Shown here: one piece after another, positions 22,913 through 31,794 of the stretch
Layout of the letters: the number at the start of each line of letters is the position of its first letter
How positions within the stretch are numbered: position 1 is the stretch's first letter
Assembly (NCBI RefSeq): GCF_036924525.1
Contig: NZ_JAZHRU010000001.1
Coordinates: 5,609,001-5,673,000 of the forward strand
Length of the DNA stretch: 64,000 nucleotides
From: Bradyrhizobium sp. AZCC 1719
Lineage (GTDB): Bacteria > Pseudomonadota > Alphaproteobacteria > Rhizobiales > Xanthobacteraceae
Direction of reading: 5' to 3'
Program-made: the position numbers and the translations under genes
Notes under the pieces: generated by a model
What the model was told of the DNA's origin: nothing
The model's input: only the letters and a program-made list of their open reading frames with translations
Database searches by the model: none

Positions 22913-22938
22913 CCCGATTCTCCGCCTTTTAGATTCCT

Positions 22939-23151
22939 TTATCGTGTCCGTTCGGGCACGTCGATCGTTGCGCAGTTTCGCCGTCCCTGGGCAGCACAGT
23001 CCTGTGCCTTTCGTACATCGGCCATGGTGCCGAGCAACCAGATTCCGGCGGCCACCAGCAGCACGAAGAAGCCGAGCAGAACGGCGTTTTCGATTCCGCG
23101 ATGGCCCTCGTCTTCCGGCGGCTCCCGCTTCTCCTCGCCGTCCTCCGTCAT
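22939..23151 (-). CDS. Small single-span membrane protein behind epmB
   Basis: A 70-aa protein: charged N-terminus (MTEDGEEKREPPEDEGHRGI), one membrane helix (NAVLLGFFVLLVAAGIWLLG), then a basic periplasmic part with two Cys (CAAQGRRNCATIDVPERTR). It starts 7 nt after the epmB stop, so translation is probably coupled, which links it to the EF-P modification genes by position only. The longer frame to 23289 overlaps epmB and is unlikely. Unknown function. Confidence 0.65.
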   Translation of the reverse strand: MTEDGEEKREPPEDEGHRGIENAVLLGFFVLLVAAGIWLLGTMADVRKAQDCAAQGRRNCATIDVPERTR

Positions 23152-23158
23152 CGCCCGA

Positions 23159-24250
23159 TCACGGCTTTGGCGGATAGAGGTGAACGTCTCCACAATAGTC
23201 GACGATACGATACTGCACTTCCGAGGATAGTTCACATTCCTCGGAACTTGCATGCGACAAATAATTCGGTCCAATCGGCGCCTTTCCATGGCCGCCGGGA
23301 ATGTCGAGCACGTAATCCGGCTGGCACAGGCCCGAAACGCGGCCGCGCAAGTTGCGCATCAGTTCCCGTCCCTCTGCAATGGTGGTGCGCAGATGTCCGG
23401 TCCCCGGCGCCAGATCGCCATGATGCAGGTAATAGGGCTTGATTCGGTTTTCAACAAAGGTCCGCATCAACGCTTCCAGCGTCGCGGAATCGTCATTGAC
23501 GCCGCGAAGCAGCACCGTCTGGCTTACCAGCGGAACACCGGCGTCGGCCAGCCGCGCGCAGGCGGCGCGGGCCTCGCCCGACAATTCGCGCGGATGATTG
23601 GCGTGAACGGCGATCCAGGTCGTTGCGCCGTCAGCTTTCAACGCCCTGATCATGTCGCCTTCGATGCGCGCAGGCGCAGCCACCGGCACGCGGGTGTGGA
23701 TGCGAACGATCTTGACGTGATCGATGGCGGCGAGGTCCGTCATGATCTCAGCCAGCCGCCGTGGCGACAGCATCAGCGGATCACCGCCGGTCAGGATGAC
23801 TTCCCAGATTTCGTTGTTCTTGCGGATATAGTCCAGCGCGTCGCGATAGGCGGCCTCGGACAGCGCCGTCGCCTTGCCAGGCCCGACCATCTCGCGGCGG
23901 AAGCAGAAGCGGCAATACACCGCGCAGACATGCACCAGCTTGAGCAGCACGCGATCGGGATAGCGATGGACGATGCCGGCGACCGGCGAATGCGCATCGT
24001 CGCCGATCGGGTCGGCATTTTCACCGGGCGCATTCATCAGTTCGAGCGCGCTCGGAATGAATTGCCGCGCGATCGGATCGTCAGGATTTTCAGTATCAAT
24101 CAGGTTAGCGATATCGGGCGTCACCGCGATGGCGTAGCGCGCGGCGACCCGCTCGAGGTCGGCGAGATCGGCCGGCTTCGCCAACCCCCGCTCGATGAGA
24201 TCAGCGGGCTGCCGCAGCGTTGCCAAAAGTTTTGGATCGATCTTGTTCAT
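23159..24250 (-). CDS. epmB: EF-P beta-lysylation protein EpmB (lysine 2,3-aminomutase family)
   Basis: A 363-aa radical SAM enzyme of the KamA family. The cluster motif CAVYCRFCFRRE (CxxxCxxC, near residue 125) is intact, followed by WEVILTGGDPLMLSPRRL and PYYLHHGDLAPGTGHLR. EpmB converts alpha-lysine to (R)-beta-lysine for attachment to elongation factor P by EpmA. Shorter length than true lysine 2,3-aminomutases and the neighbouring epmA and efp genes favour EpmB. ATG overlaps the epmA stop by 4 nt. Confidence 0.9.
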   Translation of the reverse strand: MNKIDPKLLATLRQPADLIERGLAKPADLADLERVAARYAIAVTPDIANLIDTENPDDPIARQFIPSALELMNAPGENADPIGDDAHSPVAGIVHRYPDRVLLKLVHVCAVYCRFCFRREMVGPGKATALSEAAYRDALDYIRKNNEIWEVILTGGDPLMLSPRRLAEIMTDLAAIDHVKIVRIHTRVPVAAPARIEGDMIRALKADGATTWIAVHANHPRELSGEARAACARLADAGVPLVSQTVLLRGVNDDSATLEALMRTFVENRIKPYYLHHGDLAPGTGHLRTTIAEGRELMRNLRGRVSGLCQPDYVLDIPGGHGKAPIGPNYLSHASSEECELSSEVQYRIVDYCGDVHLYPPKP

Positions 24251-25299
24251 GTCTCTCCTGCCGGTGGCGTCCACACCACCTGGTCCACCCGCAGTGCGCC
24301 GCTTGCCAGCATCACCAGCCGATCGAAACCGAGCGCGACGCCGCTCGACGGCGGCATCGCGGCAACCGCTGCGAGAAAATCCTCATCCAGCGGATAGCGC
24401 TCGCCGTAGCGCCGCTCCTTCTCGTCCATATCAGCGGCGAAACGGCGGCGCTGTTCGCCGGCATCGGTCAATTCGCCAAATCCGTTGGCAAGTTCGACGC
24501 CGCAGGCATAGACCTCAAAACGTTCGGCGACGCGCGGATCGGACGCTTTCGCCCGCGCAAGGGCTGCTTCCGGCGCCGGATATTCGAACAAGACAGTCAA
24601 ACGCCCCTGCCCCAGATTCGGTTCGACATGCTCGACCAGCACTTTGCTGAAAATATCCGACCAGGTGTCGTCATCAGTGATCCGCACCCGCGGCCTTGCT
24701 GCCGCCGCAAGCGCCACCCGATCGCCCTCGCCATTGCTGATTGTGGCCAACAGATCAATTCCAGCAAAGCGGTCGAACGCGGATGCCACCGTCAGCAGTT
24801 CCGGCTCGGCGAAGGGATCGGCCGTTCTGCCCCGGAACGAAAACTGCCTGATCCCGGTCGCCTGCGCTGCATGTGCGATCACGACGATGGTGTCGGCCAT
24901 AACGGCGTCATAGCCTGCGTCGGCACGATACCATTCCAGCATCGTGAATTCGGGCAGATGCAGATCGCCGCGCTCGCGGTCGCGGAACACGCGCGCCAAT
25001 TCGAAGATTTTGGCTTCGCCGGCAGCGAGCAGTTTCTTCGCGGCGAATTCCGGCGACGTTCGCAAATAGCGCGTCGCGCGTGTGCCATCGTGGCTGATGA
25101 TTTCGGTGCGTGGGGCATGCAGATGCGTCTCGTTGCCCGGCGAGACCTGCAGGATGCCGGTTTCCACCTCGGTAAAACCCTGCTCGTCGAACCAGCCTCG
25201 CACTGCCCTCGTGATCGCGGCTCGCGCCATAAGGAACGGCCTTCGATCGGCGTGCCGTGTGGCCGCCCACCAGGGCGAGGGCTGGTCGATATCAGCCAT
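24247..25299 (-). CDS. epmA: EF-P lysine--lysine ligase EpmA
   Basis: A 350-aa class II lysyl-tRNA synthetase paralogue without the anticodon-binding domain. Motif 2 is visible as FRDRERGDLHLPEFTMLEWY, motif 3 as GVALGFDRLVML near the C-terminus, and RTSPEFAAKKLL in between. It activates (beta-)lysine and transfers it to a conserved Lys of EF-P. The frame is open upstream to 25479, but the ATG at 25299 (MADIDQPSPWW) gives the family length. It forms an operon with epmB and is divergent from efp. Confidence 0.9.
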   Translation of the reverse strand: MADIDQPSPWWAATRHADRRPFLMARAAITRAVRGWFDEQGFTEVETGILQVSPGNETHLHAPRTEIISHDGTRATRYLRTSPEFAAKKLLAAGEAKIFELARVFRDRERGDLHLPEFTMLEWYRADAGYDAVMADTIVVIAHAAQATGIRQFSFRGRTADPFAEPELLTVASAFDRFAGIDLLATISNGEGDRVALAAAARPRVRITDDDTWSDIFSKVLVEHVEPNLGQGRLTVLFEYPAPEAALARAKASDPRVAERFEVYACGVELANGFGELTDAGEQRRRFAADMDEKERRYGERYPLDEDFLAAVAAMPPSSGVALGFDRLVMLASGALRVDQVVWTPPAGET

Positions 25300-25765
25300 C
25301 ACAGGCGGTTCCGAATCCACCGAGCATCCTCCGCGGAGCCAATCAAGGCCATCAGGGAATCGGCAAATACCATTGATATTGTTCGACTTTCTTTGCGTCC
25401 GACACGACGAGCCGGAGGAAGCAGCAAGATCCAGCTCCAGCTCGGTCATTTCATGTCGAAAGACGCTCTCCTTGTCCATTCGCCCGATCGATGTCGCCGC
25501 ATCCCACTGAAGCTGCGGGTCTTCGCGAACCGCTTAAAACATTACTTTAAAGCCCCATCAGCAACGGTCGGCCCCATCGTTAAATTGCTTGCCAGACGCG
25601 TCATATAACAACGGCGAAATCCAGCTATTAGCAGCTCGCCGGAACGGCCGTAAAACGCTGGCATCGACGGGCAAAATCAGTATGTTGCAGCCCGAAACCG
25701 CCTGATTGGCCCTGCGGACACAAATGTCCGGTTCGGCCGAAGGCCAGAAATTCGGGAAAACAGCT
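25300..25765. other. Divergent promoter region of epmA and efp
   Basis: A 466-bp gap with frames continuing from both genes but no supported start. It includes a more AT-rich patch near 25535-25560 (TTAAAACATTACTTTAAAG) that may hold the efp promoter. No operator or terminator recognised. Confidence 0.5.
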
Positions 25766-26332
25766 TTGAAAGTCATCGCCAGTTCTATTCGCAAGGGCAA
25801 CGTCATCGAGCAAGACGGCAAGCTCTATGTCGTCCTGTCAGCCGAAAACATCCATCCCGGCAAGGGAACCCCGGTCAGCCAGATCGAAATGCGCCGCATT
25901 GGCGACGGCGTGAAGGTGTCGGAACGCTACAAGACCACTGACCAGGTCGAGAAGGCCACCGTCGAGGACCGCAACTTCAACTACCTCTACGAGGATGGCG
26001 ACGGCTTCCATTTCATGAACGCCGAGACCTATGACCAGGTCCAGGTTTCGAAGGAGATCGTGGGTTCGTCCGCGCCTTACCTGCAGGAAAACATGACCGT
26101 GAAGCTGTCGATGCACGACCTGAATCCGGTCGCCATCCAGTTGCCGCAGCGCGCAACCCTCGAAGTTGTGGAGACCGAGCCGGTCACCAAGGGGCAGACC
26201 GCGTCTTCCTCCTACAAGCCTGCTATCCTGTCCAACGGCGTGCGCACCTCGGTGCCGCCGCACATTGGAACGGGAACACGGATCGTGGTCATGACCGAGG
26301 ACGGCTCCTACGTCGAACGCGCAAAGGACTAA
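25766..26332 (+). CDS. efp: Elongation factor P
   Basis: A 188-aa EF-P, which binds stalled ribosomes between the P and E sites and helps synthesis of polyproline stretches. The TTG at 25766 gives [20 protein letters not shown] and the family's usual length; an ATG further upstream (25724) would add 14 residues not found in EF-P. The modified lysine is Lys33 in the loop HPGKG. The three domains end with the C-terminal [19 protein letters not shown] block. epmA and epmB on the opposite strand supply the beta-lysyl modification. Confidence 0.94.
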   Translation: MKVIASSIRKGNVIEQDGKLYVVLSAENIHPGKGTPVSQIEMRRIGDGVKVSERYKTTDQVEKATVEDRNFNYLYEDGDGFHFMNAETYDQVQVSKEIVGSSAPYLQENMTVKLSMHDLNPVAIQLPQRATLEVVETEPVTKGQTASSSYKPAILSNGVRTSVPPHIGTGTRIVVMTEDGSYVERAKD

Positions 26333-26374
26333 GACCGCGCCATAGGCCACGGGGCATACGCCGGGGGCGATGCA

Positions 26375-27979
26375 TTGGGTACAAAGGCTGTCCGCTTGCT
26401 CTCGCGTTGGCTGGCAGCCTTTTGTTTGCTCCCCGCCGGGATTGCCGGCGTTTCCGCCAATGAGTTCAGAACGCCGTCGATGTCGGCCGTTCGCGTCGAA
26501 TGGCGCGCCGTTCTGAATCAGCTTCGCAGCGAGATCAATTCCCAGCCGGCGATCGCGCAGCGCTTCACCTTCGCAGGGCAGCGGCGGGTGCCGGCATGGG
26601 ATCCGCGCGCGACGCCCGCGCTGGTGCAGTTGAACGCGATCAATTCGGCGATGTTCGCCGGAATCGGCCGCAGTCCGGTGCCGGTGCTGTTGCCCTTTGA
26701 TACCGCGGCCTATCTCGAGGCCGAGGCCAGTGGCACGCGCCACGCGGCGGTGTCACGCCATCAGGCCGGCTTTCGCCCCGTCGACCTGTTTCACGCTGGC
26801 CCCTCCGGCTACGACGCGGTGTTTTCGCTGGATCCCGGCGCCGGTGACGGCCTGCCGTCTCGAACTTTCGCCCGTCCGGTCGAGGTGCAGATTACGGGCT
26901 CGGTCCTGGTATACGATCTCGCCGATCCGCTCAGCGGCAAGGGCGAGCCGGTCAAGGCGCTGGCGTCGCAATTTCCGGACATGCGCCGTTTCATTCGCGA
27001 AGGTTATGTGCGCTACGCCTTCACCCGTTTCGGCGTGCCCTATGTGGTGTCGATCCAGTGCCTCGATTCTGCGCCGCGGGCGCGGCGGCTGGCCTGCCGC
27101 GAGGCTTACCCGATCGCCGAGCGCTTCCTGAAGGCGCTGCGCATCGCCGGAGGCCAGCCGGCGCGGCCGCGCTTCGACGTTTCCTCCGAGGTTGCTGAAC
27201 GGCCGGCCACCCCTTCGCCCGACTTCAGCTATCGTCCGAGCGGTGACATCATTGCCAACAGCGGCGCGCGCAGGCGCGGTGGCCGCGCCGACCTCGTCGC
27301 CTATTCGCAGATCCGCTTTCCGCTGGAGAACGCTCCGGCCCGGGTTAGCTCGCAGCAGTTCACCAGGCGCAAATCCGGCGAAAGCCGAGGCACCTATCAA
27401 GGCGTCTATCCGTGGCGGGACAATTTTTGCGAAGCCCGCAGTTTCCACGTCGGCCAATGTGCGGCCGGCTTCGGTCACCAGGGCCAGGACATTCGCCCCG
27501 CGCCCTGCCCGCCGAACAGCAGCGCCGGCAAGGCCTGCCATCCGAGAAAGCAGGCGGTCGTCGCCGTCCGCGACGGCGTCGTCATCCGTTCCTTAAAACA
27601 ACAGGCGGCAACGCTGCAGATCAACACAGGCACCGAGCACATCCGTTTCCGTTACATGCACATGAATCCGTCAGCCATGGATGCGGACGGCATTCTCAAC
27701 GGCCGACGCGTCACCGAGGGCGAGAAGATCGGCGTGGTCTCCAACTATCTCGATTTCCCCAACGGCACGTCGTACCACCTCCACTTCGACGTGCAGGTGT
27801 TCACGCGTGACGGCTGGATCTGGGTCAACCCCTACACCACCCTGATCGCCTCCTACGAACGGCTGATCCGCGGCCGCGGCCACGAAATCGGGACCGAGCC
27901 GCCGGCCGCCGTCGCGCATGCGCTGCCGAAGAATGTACGGCGCCACGTCGCGCGACAAGCGGAAGGCCGCGCTAACTAA
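26375..27979 (+). CDS. M23-family peptidoglycan endopeptidase, exported
   Basis: A 534-aa exported protein: signal peptide LLSRWLAAFCLLPAGIAGVS, then about 300 residues without a domain I recognise, and a C-terminal M23 (LytM-type) domain. Zinc ligands appear in GHQGQDIRP (about residue 366) and YHLHFDV (about 467), so the peptidase should be active. The central region contains FRPVDLFHAGPSGYDAVFSL. Start is TTG 42 nt after the efp stop; a short GTG/ATG alternative was not found in frame. Probable role is cell-wall remodelling. Confidence 0.82.
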   Translation: MGTKAVRLLSRWLAAFCLLPAGIAGVSANEFRTPSMSAVRVEWRAVLNQLRSEINSQPAIAQRFTFAGQRRVPAWDPRATPALVQLNAINSAMFAGIGRSPVPVLLPFDTAAYLEAEASGTRHAAVSRHQAGFRPVDLFHAGPSGYDAVFSLDPGAGDGLPSRTFARPVEVQITGSVLVYDLADPLSGKGEPVKALASQFPDMRRFIREGYVRYAFTRFGVPYVVSIQCLDSAPRARRLACREAYPIAERFLKALRIAGGQPARPRFDVSSEVAERPATPSPDFSYRPSGDIIANSGARRRGGRADLVAYSQIRFPLENAPARVSSQQFTRRKSGESRGTYQGVYPWRDNFCEARSFHVGQCAAGFGHQGQDIRPAPCPPNSSAGKACHPRKQAVVAVRDGVVIRSLKQQAATLQINTGTEHIRFRYMHMNPSAMDADGILNGRRVTEGEKIGVVSNYLDFPNGTSYHLHFDVQVFTRDGWIWVNPYTTLIASYERLIRGRGHEIGTEPPAAVAHALPKNVRRHVARQAEGRAN

Positions 27980-28102
27980 TCGCAAACCGATTCGCTTTCC
28001 AGCCACGGAACCGTTCAAATCTCTACAATGGATTCCGTGGGCATTAACCGCTGGCGGCGTAACGTGGGCACTGGAATAGAAACCGCAGTCCGTTCCCACA
28101 GC

Positions 28103-28525
28103 ATGTTCACCACGTTCGCCTGGTATTTCCTATCGCTGGAAGGCCGCATCAGCCGCCAGGAGTTTCGGCTTGGCTATTTCGGCCTTGTGATTGTTAATGC
28201 GTTGTTGATCCGGACATGGCGCAACCTCACCGTTCCGCGCGTGCGCTATTACAGTGGCCACGATATCAGCCATGACTGGTCGATCCTGCTGGTGCTGCTC
28301 GTACTCCTTTGGCCGCTCATTGCTGTCACCGTGAAGCGGCTACACGATCTGAATGTTTCGGGGTGGTGGCTACTCGCGGCACTCGCAACTCCCGTTATTT
28401 CCAGCGTAACAAGCGTCAGCGGATGGATTATTACGCTGTTGGCGGTGGCCGTTCTAAGCGTTCTGCCAGGAGCGTCTGGCGACAACCGGTTCGGACGTGA
28501 TCCGCTCGCCCAAGGCGGGATCTAG
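28103..28525 (+). CDS. DUF805 family membrane protein
   Basis: A 140-aa protein with about four membrane helices. The N-terminus MFTTFAWYFLSLEGRISRQE with FRLGYF is the DUF805 signature (FxGRxxRxxFW), as are VKRLHDLNVSGWW and the C-terminal GDNRFGRDPL. Function is unknown; members occur widely in bacteria. The upstream frame opens at 28028, but the ATG at 28103 matches the family start. A CCACGGAA/TTCCGTGG inverted repeat lies before it (28003-28040). Confidence 0.85.
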   Translation: MFTTFAWYFLSLEGRISRQEFRLGYFGLVIVNALLIRTWRNLTVPRVRYYSGHDISHDWSILLVLLVLLWPLIAVTVKRLHDLNVSGWWLLAALATPVISSVTSVSGWIITLLAVAVLSVLPGASGDNRFGRDPLAQGGI

Positions 28526-28536
28526 CGGCCCGGCGG

Positions 28537-29004
28537 TTAGGCGGCTGCATTCTTCCGCGCCGGCGGCGTCCAGCGAAACGCGGCGCCGAATCTGTTCCAG
28601 ACATTGATCGAGGCGACGGCGGAGGTGAGATAGGCGAGCTCCTTCTCGGAGAATTCCGCGCTCGCCTGCGCATAGACCTCGTCACTGACGCCGTCTGCGA
28701 GCAACGTCAGCGCCTCCGTCCAAGCCAGCGCGGCACGCTCGCGCGCGGAAAACTGCGGCGCCTCGCGCCAGACCACCACGAGATTGAGCTTGTCGGTGGG
28801 CACGCCGAGCTTCTCGCCCTCGAGGATATGATACTGCACGCAAAAGGCACAGCCGTTGATCTGCGAGGCACGCAGCTTGATCAGCTCGAGCAGTTGCTTG
28901 TCCATTCCCGCCTTGCCCGCGACCTGGCTGAGCGCCAGCACCGCCGCGTAGGCGTCCGGCGTCAGCGACATGAAATCTTGGTACTCTTTGCGGGCGTGTG
29001 ACAT
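28537..29004 (-). CDS. AhpD-like carboxymuconolactone decarboxylase family protein
   Basis: A 155-aa alkylhydroperoxidase D-like protein. The core motif ELIKLRASQINGCAFCVQYH has the CxxC redox pair and the downstream His. It is likely a thiol peroxidase or small-molecule oxidoreductase in the cytoplasm. Start ATG (MSHARKEYQDF) with CAAGAGATG upstream. It is divergent from a MarR gene with a 50-bp gap that holds palindromes, so repression by that regulator and induction by peroxide or an electrophile is likely. Confidence 0.87.
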   Translation of the reverse strand: MSHARKEYQDFMSLTPDAYAAVLALSQVAGKAGMDKQLLELIKLRASQINGCAFCVQYHILEGEKLGVPTDKLNLVVVWREAPQFSARERAALAWTEALTLLADGVSDEVYAQASAEFSEKELAYLTSAVASINVWNRFGAAFRWTPPARKNAAA

Positions 29005-29021
29005 CTCTTGTGCCTCATGTT

Positions 29022-29054
29022 ATCAGTGTTCTGATTGATTATAAGAGTACTGAT
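29022..29054. promoter_or_regulatory. Palindromic operator between ahpD-like and marR genes
   Basis: ATCAG-tgtt-CTGAT (29022-29035) is a perfect inverted repeat; a further ACTGAT (29049-29054) pairs with ATCAGT of the first site. The 50-bp divergent gap (29005-29054) leaves little room for anything but a shared operator, probably for the MarR protein. Confidence 0.6.
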
Positions 29055-29645
29055 ATGCTGCGCAAGACACCACGAAGTACGGCAGCGCGATCACGAAACG
29101 TATCGGCAAAAAGACTACAAGCGAGGCGAAAGCCGGCCGCCGGAAAAGCCGGCCGACGGTCGCAGCAAAAATCTGCGGAAACTCCCGCGTCATTGATGCT
29201 GCGGCCGCCCCCGCCCGGCGAGGGCAAGCGCGGCGAGCAAGGCTATCTCGCCTATCTGCTGCGCCAGGCCCAGGGTGCGACGCGGCTGGCGATGGAGCGG
29301 TCGCTGGCCGAGCTTGGCGTCACCTCGCCGCAATTCGTCGTGCTGACGATGCTGCGCGCCTATCCCGGCCTGTCCGGCGCGGAACTCGCGCGGGTGGCGA
29401 TGCTGACGCCGCAGACGGTCGGCGTCATCATCCGCAATCTCGAGCGCGACGGCGCCATCAAGAAGACCCCGCACCCGATCCATGCCCGGGTGCTGCAATG
29501 GACAGTGACGCGGCGGGGCGCAGCGCTACTCGACAAATGCCGGCGCCACGCGCAGGCGATCGAGCGGCGGCTGGCGGCGGGGCTTTCCGCCAACGCTCAG
29601 CGCCTGATCCGCCGCTGGCTGGCCAAAATCGCCGCGGATTTGTGA
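29055..29645 (+). CDS. MarR-family transcriptional regulator
   Basis: A 196-aa regulator. A 55-residue basic, probably disordered N-terminus (RSTAARSRNVSAKRLQARRK) precedes the winged helix: LTMLRAYPGLSGAELARVAM then LTPQTVGVIIRNLERDGAI (recognition helix) and HARVLQWTVTRRGAAL (wing). It likely represses the divergent AhpD-like gene and itself. The N-terminal extension is longer than in ordinary MarR proteins (about 140-150 aa); a downstream start would remove it but lacks a ribosome-binding site. Confidence 0.87.
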   Translation: MLRKTPRSTAARSRNVSAKRLQARRKPAAGKAGRRSQQKSAETPASLMLRPPPPGEGKRGEQGYLAYLLRQAQGATRLAMERSLAELGVTSPQFVVLTMLRAYPGLSGAELARVAMLTPQTVGVIIRNLERDGAIKKTPHPIHARVLQWTVTRRGAALLDKCRRHAQAIERRLAAGLSANAQRLIRRWLAKIAADL

Positions 29646-29712
29646 AGGAAATGCCGGTTCCCGCGGCGTCATGGCTTTTGGCGCAGGCCCGCCCTGCCGC
29701 TAGACTGCGGGC

Positions 29713-30939
29713 ATGAAACAGCCTGATTCCCAGCAAGCCCCAACCCGCCGCGCAGTGCTGGGCCTCGGTACCGGCGCTCTGCTCGCGACGACGTTTCCCG
29801 CTTTGGCCGCGCCGGCCGGCTTCGACCAGTGGCGCGACAATTTCCGCGCGCGCGCGACTTCAAAAGGCATTTCGGACGCGACCTGGACGCGGGTGATGGG
29901 GCGGATCGAGCCCGACATGACCGTGTTCCGGCAAATGCAGAAGCAGCCGGAATTCCACGAGCAGATCTGGCAATACGTCAATCGCCGCGTCTCCGATTGG
30001 CGCATCATCAACGGCCGTGAAGCCTTGAAGAAGCACGAGGCGCTGTTCGCGCGGATCGAGCAGGATTTTGGCGTCGAGCGCGGCACGCTGCTTGCGCTGT
30101 GGGGCGTCGAGTCCGCCTATGGCGATCCCTTGGTGCAGCAGAACCATATGCGCCCGATCTTTCCGGCTCTCGCAGCGCTGGCCTGGAACGAGCCGCGCCG
30201 CCGCGCCTATTGGGAGACCGAGCTGATCAACGCGCTCAAGATCGTCGACCGCGGCTGGGGCACGCCGGAGGAAATGCGGGGATCCTGGGCCGGCGCGATG
30301 GGCCACACCCAGTGGATGCCGGAAGTCTGGCTCAATGTTGGCATGGACTACGACAAGGACGGCCGCGTCTCGCCGTTCGGCAAGCCCGACGATGCGCTCG
30401 GCTCCAGCGCGCGCTATTTGCTCAACCGCGGCAAGTATCACCGCGGCGAGCACTGGGGCTATGAAGTCCGCAGCTCAGGAGGGGCTTCGAGCGGCAGCCG
30501 GACCTATGCGGCGTGGGCCAGCGCCGGCGTCACACGCGCCGATGGCAAACCGTTCCCGCAACCGAGTGCATCGGCGCAGATGTGGGTGCCGGTCGCCGGG
30601 GGACCTTCGTTCCTGCTCGGCCCGAATTTTTATTCGGTGAAGAGCTACAACCCCTCGATGAACTACGCGTTGGCGATCTGCCATCTCGGCGACCGCATCC
30701 TGGGTGCGCCGCCCTTCATCCAGCCCTTCCCCGGCTCGGAGCGCGCGCTGACGCTTCCCGAAGTGCAGGAGCTGCAGACCCGGCTGACCAAAGCCGGCTT
30801 CGACACCGGCGGCACGGACGGCCGCGTCGGCAACGACACGATGAAGGCGGTTCGCGACTATCAAACCAAGACGGGACTGCTGCCCGCGGACGGTTATGGC
30901 GGGCTGAAGGTGCTGGCGCGGTTGAGGCAGGGTGGATAG
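29713..30939 (+). CDS. MltB-type lytic murein transglycosylase
   Basis: A 408-aa exported enzyme that cleaves peptidoglycan to 1,6-anhydro products. The N-terminus has RRAVLGLGTGALLATTFPAL, which may be a Tat signal. The SLT_2 domain shows LLALWGVESAYGDP with the catalytic Glu, and GSWAGAMGHTQWMPEVWLNV. A C-terminal peptidoglycan-binding domain (LPEVQELQTRLTKAGFDTGG and VGNDTMKAVRDYQ) completes the architecture. It is soluble rather than a lipoprotein since no Cys follows the signal peptide. Confidence 0.9.
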   Translation: MKQPDSQQAPTRRAVLGLGTGALLATTFPALAAPAGFDQWRDNFRARATSKGISDATWTRVMGRIEPDMTVFRQMQKQPEFHEQIWQYVNRRVSDWRIINGREALKKHEALFARIEQDFGVERGTLLALWGVESAYGDPLVQQNHMRPIFPALAALAWNEPRRRAYWETELINALKIVDRGWGTPEEMRGSWAGAMGHTQWMPEVWLNVGMDYDKDGRVSPFGKPDDALGSSARYLLNRGKYHRGEHWGYEVRSSGGASSGSRTYAAWASAGVTRADGKPFPQPSASAQMWVPVAGGPSFLLGPNFYSVKSYNPSMNYALAICHLGDRILGAPPFIQPFPGSERALTLPEVQELQTRLTKAGFDTGGTDGRVGNDTMKAVRDYQTKTGLLPADGYGGLKVLARLRQGG

Positions 30940-30995
30940 CGACGCAGCTTCAACCTCGCGCGATTTGCGCCGCGTCCTCTCCATCGAGTCTGCAG

Positions 30996-31685
30996 TCAAG
31001 CTGCCTCCAGCGGTTCGGCTTCCTTCGCCAGCCGATCCACAAGATCATCTACTGCGCGTTCGGCCGCAGCGATCGACGCCTTCAAGCGTTCATCGCCGAA
31101 CTCGTCATACTCGATGGCGATGCTGTGGAAGTCGGTGACGCCGAGGAAGCCGAAAACGTCGCGCACCGACCCTTCGACATGGTTGATGTGCGCGATCCGT
31201 CCGCCCGGATCGTAGCCGTAATCACCTCGCGAGCTGAGCATGATGAGACGTTTACCCTTACCAGCCAGTAGCTGCGAATAAGGATCGTCTGGCCGGGCAC
31301 GGTCAAAGCCGAAAGTGCGACCGACCCGCACGACATTGTCGACATACGCCTTGAACTGCGCCGGCATTCCAAAATTGTACATCGGCACGCCAGCCACGAT
31401 CAAATCTGCGGCGATGAGTTCATCGACCAATGCGTCGCTTTCTGCCAGCACATCATTCATCCACGGTTCGCGCAGCTCGGATTTGGTGAAGGCCGCACCG
31501 ATCCATTTCTCGGTGACGTGATGCGGTGGTGATTGGCCGACATCCCGATCGGTCACGAGGTCATTCGGCCGGTATTGCAGCCAACGCTGCACGAAGCGTT
31601 CAGTGAGGCGGCGCGTGTGCGACCCGCGAGGGAACCGGTCCGATCTGTCAGGCCGCGCACTGGCGTCAATCCGTAGCAAGTTCAT
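30996..31685 (-). CDS. azoR: FMN-dependent NADH-azoreductase
   Basis: A 229-aa flavodoxin-fold quinone/azo reductase. Typical features are the N-terminal MNLLRIDASAR with S-x-S-like phosphate loop, AGVPMYNFGMPAQFKAYVDN and SSRGDYGYDPGG. The first motif (SARPDRSDRFPRGSHTRRL) is longer than the canonical SPRG-SVS. AAAGGAGATATGCC upstream supports the ATG. It is divergent from a LysR gene with a palindrome in the gap, so it is probably the target of that regulator and responds to quinones or similar electrophiles. Confidence 0.88.
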   Translation of the reverse strand: MNLLRIDASARPDRSDRFPRGSHTRRLTERFVQRWLQYRPNDLVTDRDVGQSPPHHVTEKWIGAAFTKSELREPWMNDVLAESDALVDELIAADLIVAGVPMYNFGMPAQFKAYVDNVVRVGRTFGFDRARPDDPYSQLLAGKGKRLIMLSSRGDYGYDPGGRIAHINHVEGSVRDVFGFLGVTDFHSIAIEYDEFGDERLKASIAAAERAVDDLVDRLAKEAEPLEAA

Positions 31686-31763
31686 GGCATATCTCCTTTC
31701 ATCCTTGTTCGACTAGATGGATCGGGCGGAGTGCATTGACAAAAGCAAATTGCTCATCACATG

Positions 31764-31780
31764 GATGAACTACATTCATC
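31764..31780. promoter_or_regulatory. LysR-type operator between azoR and lysR
   Basis: GATGAA-N5-TTCATC is a perfect 6-bp inverted repeat containing the T-N11-A signature of LysR-type regulators. It ends 14 nt before the lysR ATG and 78 nt upstream of azoR, so the regulator probably represses itself and controls azoR. Confidence 0.65.
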
Positions 31781-31794
31781 TATAAGGCCTGCCG

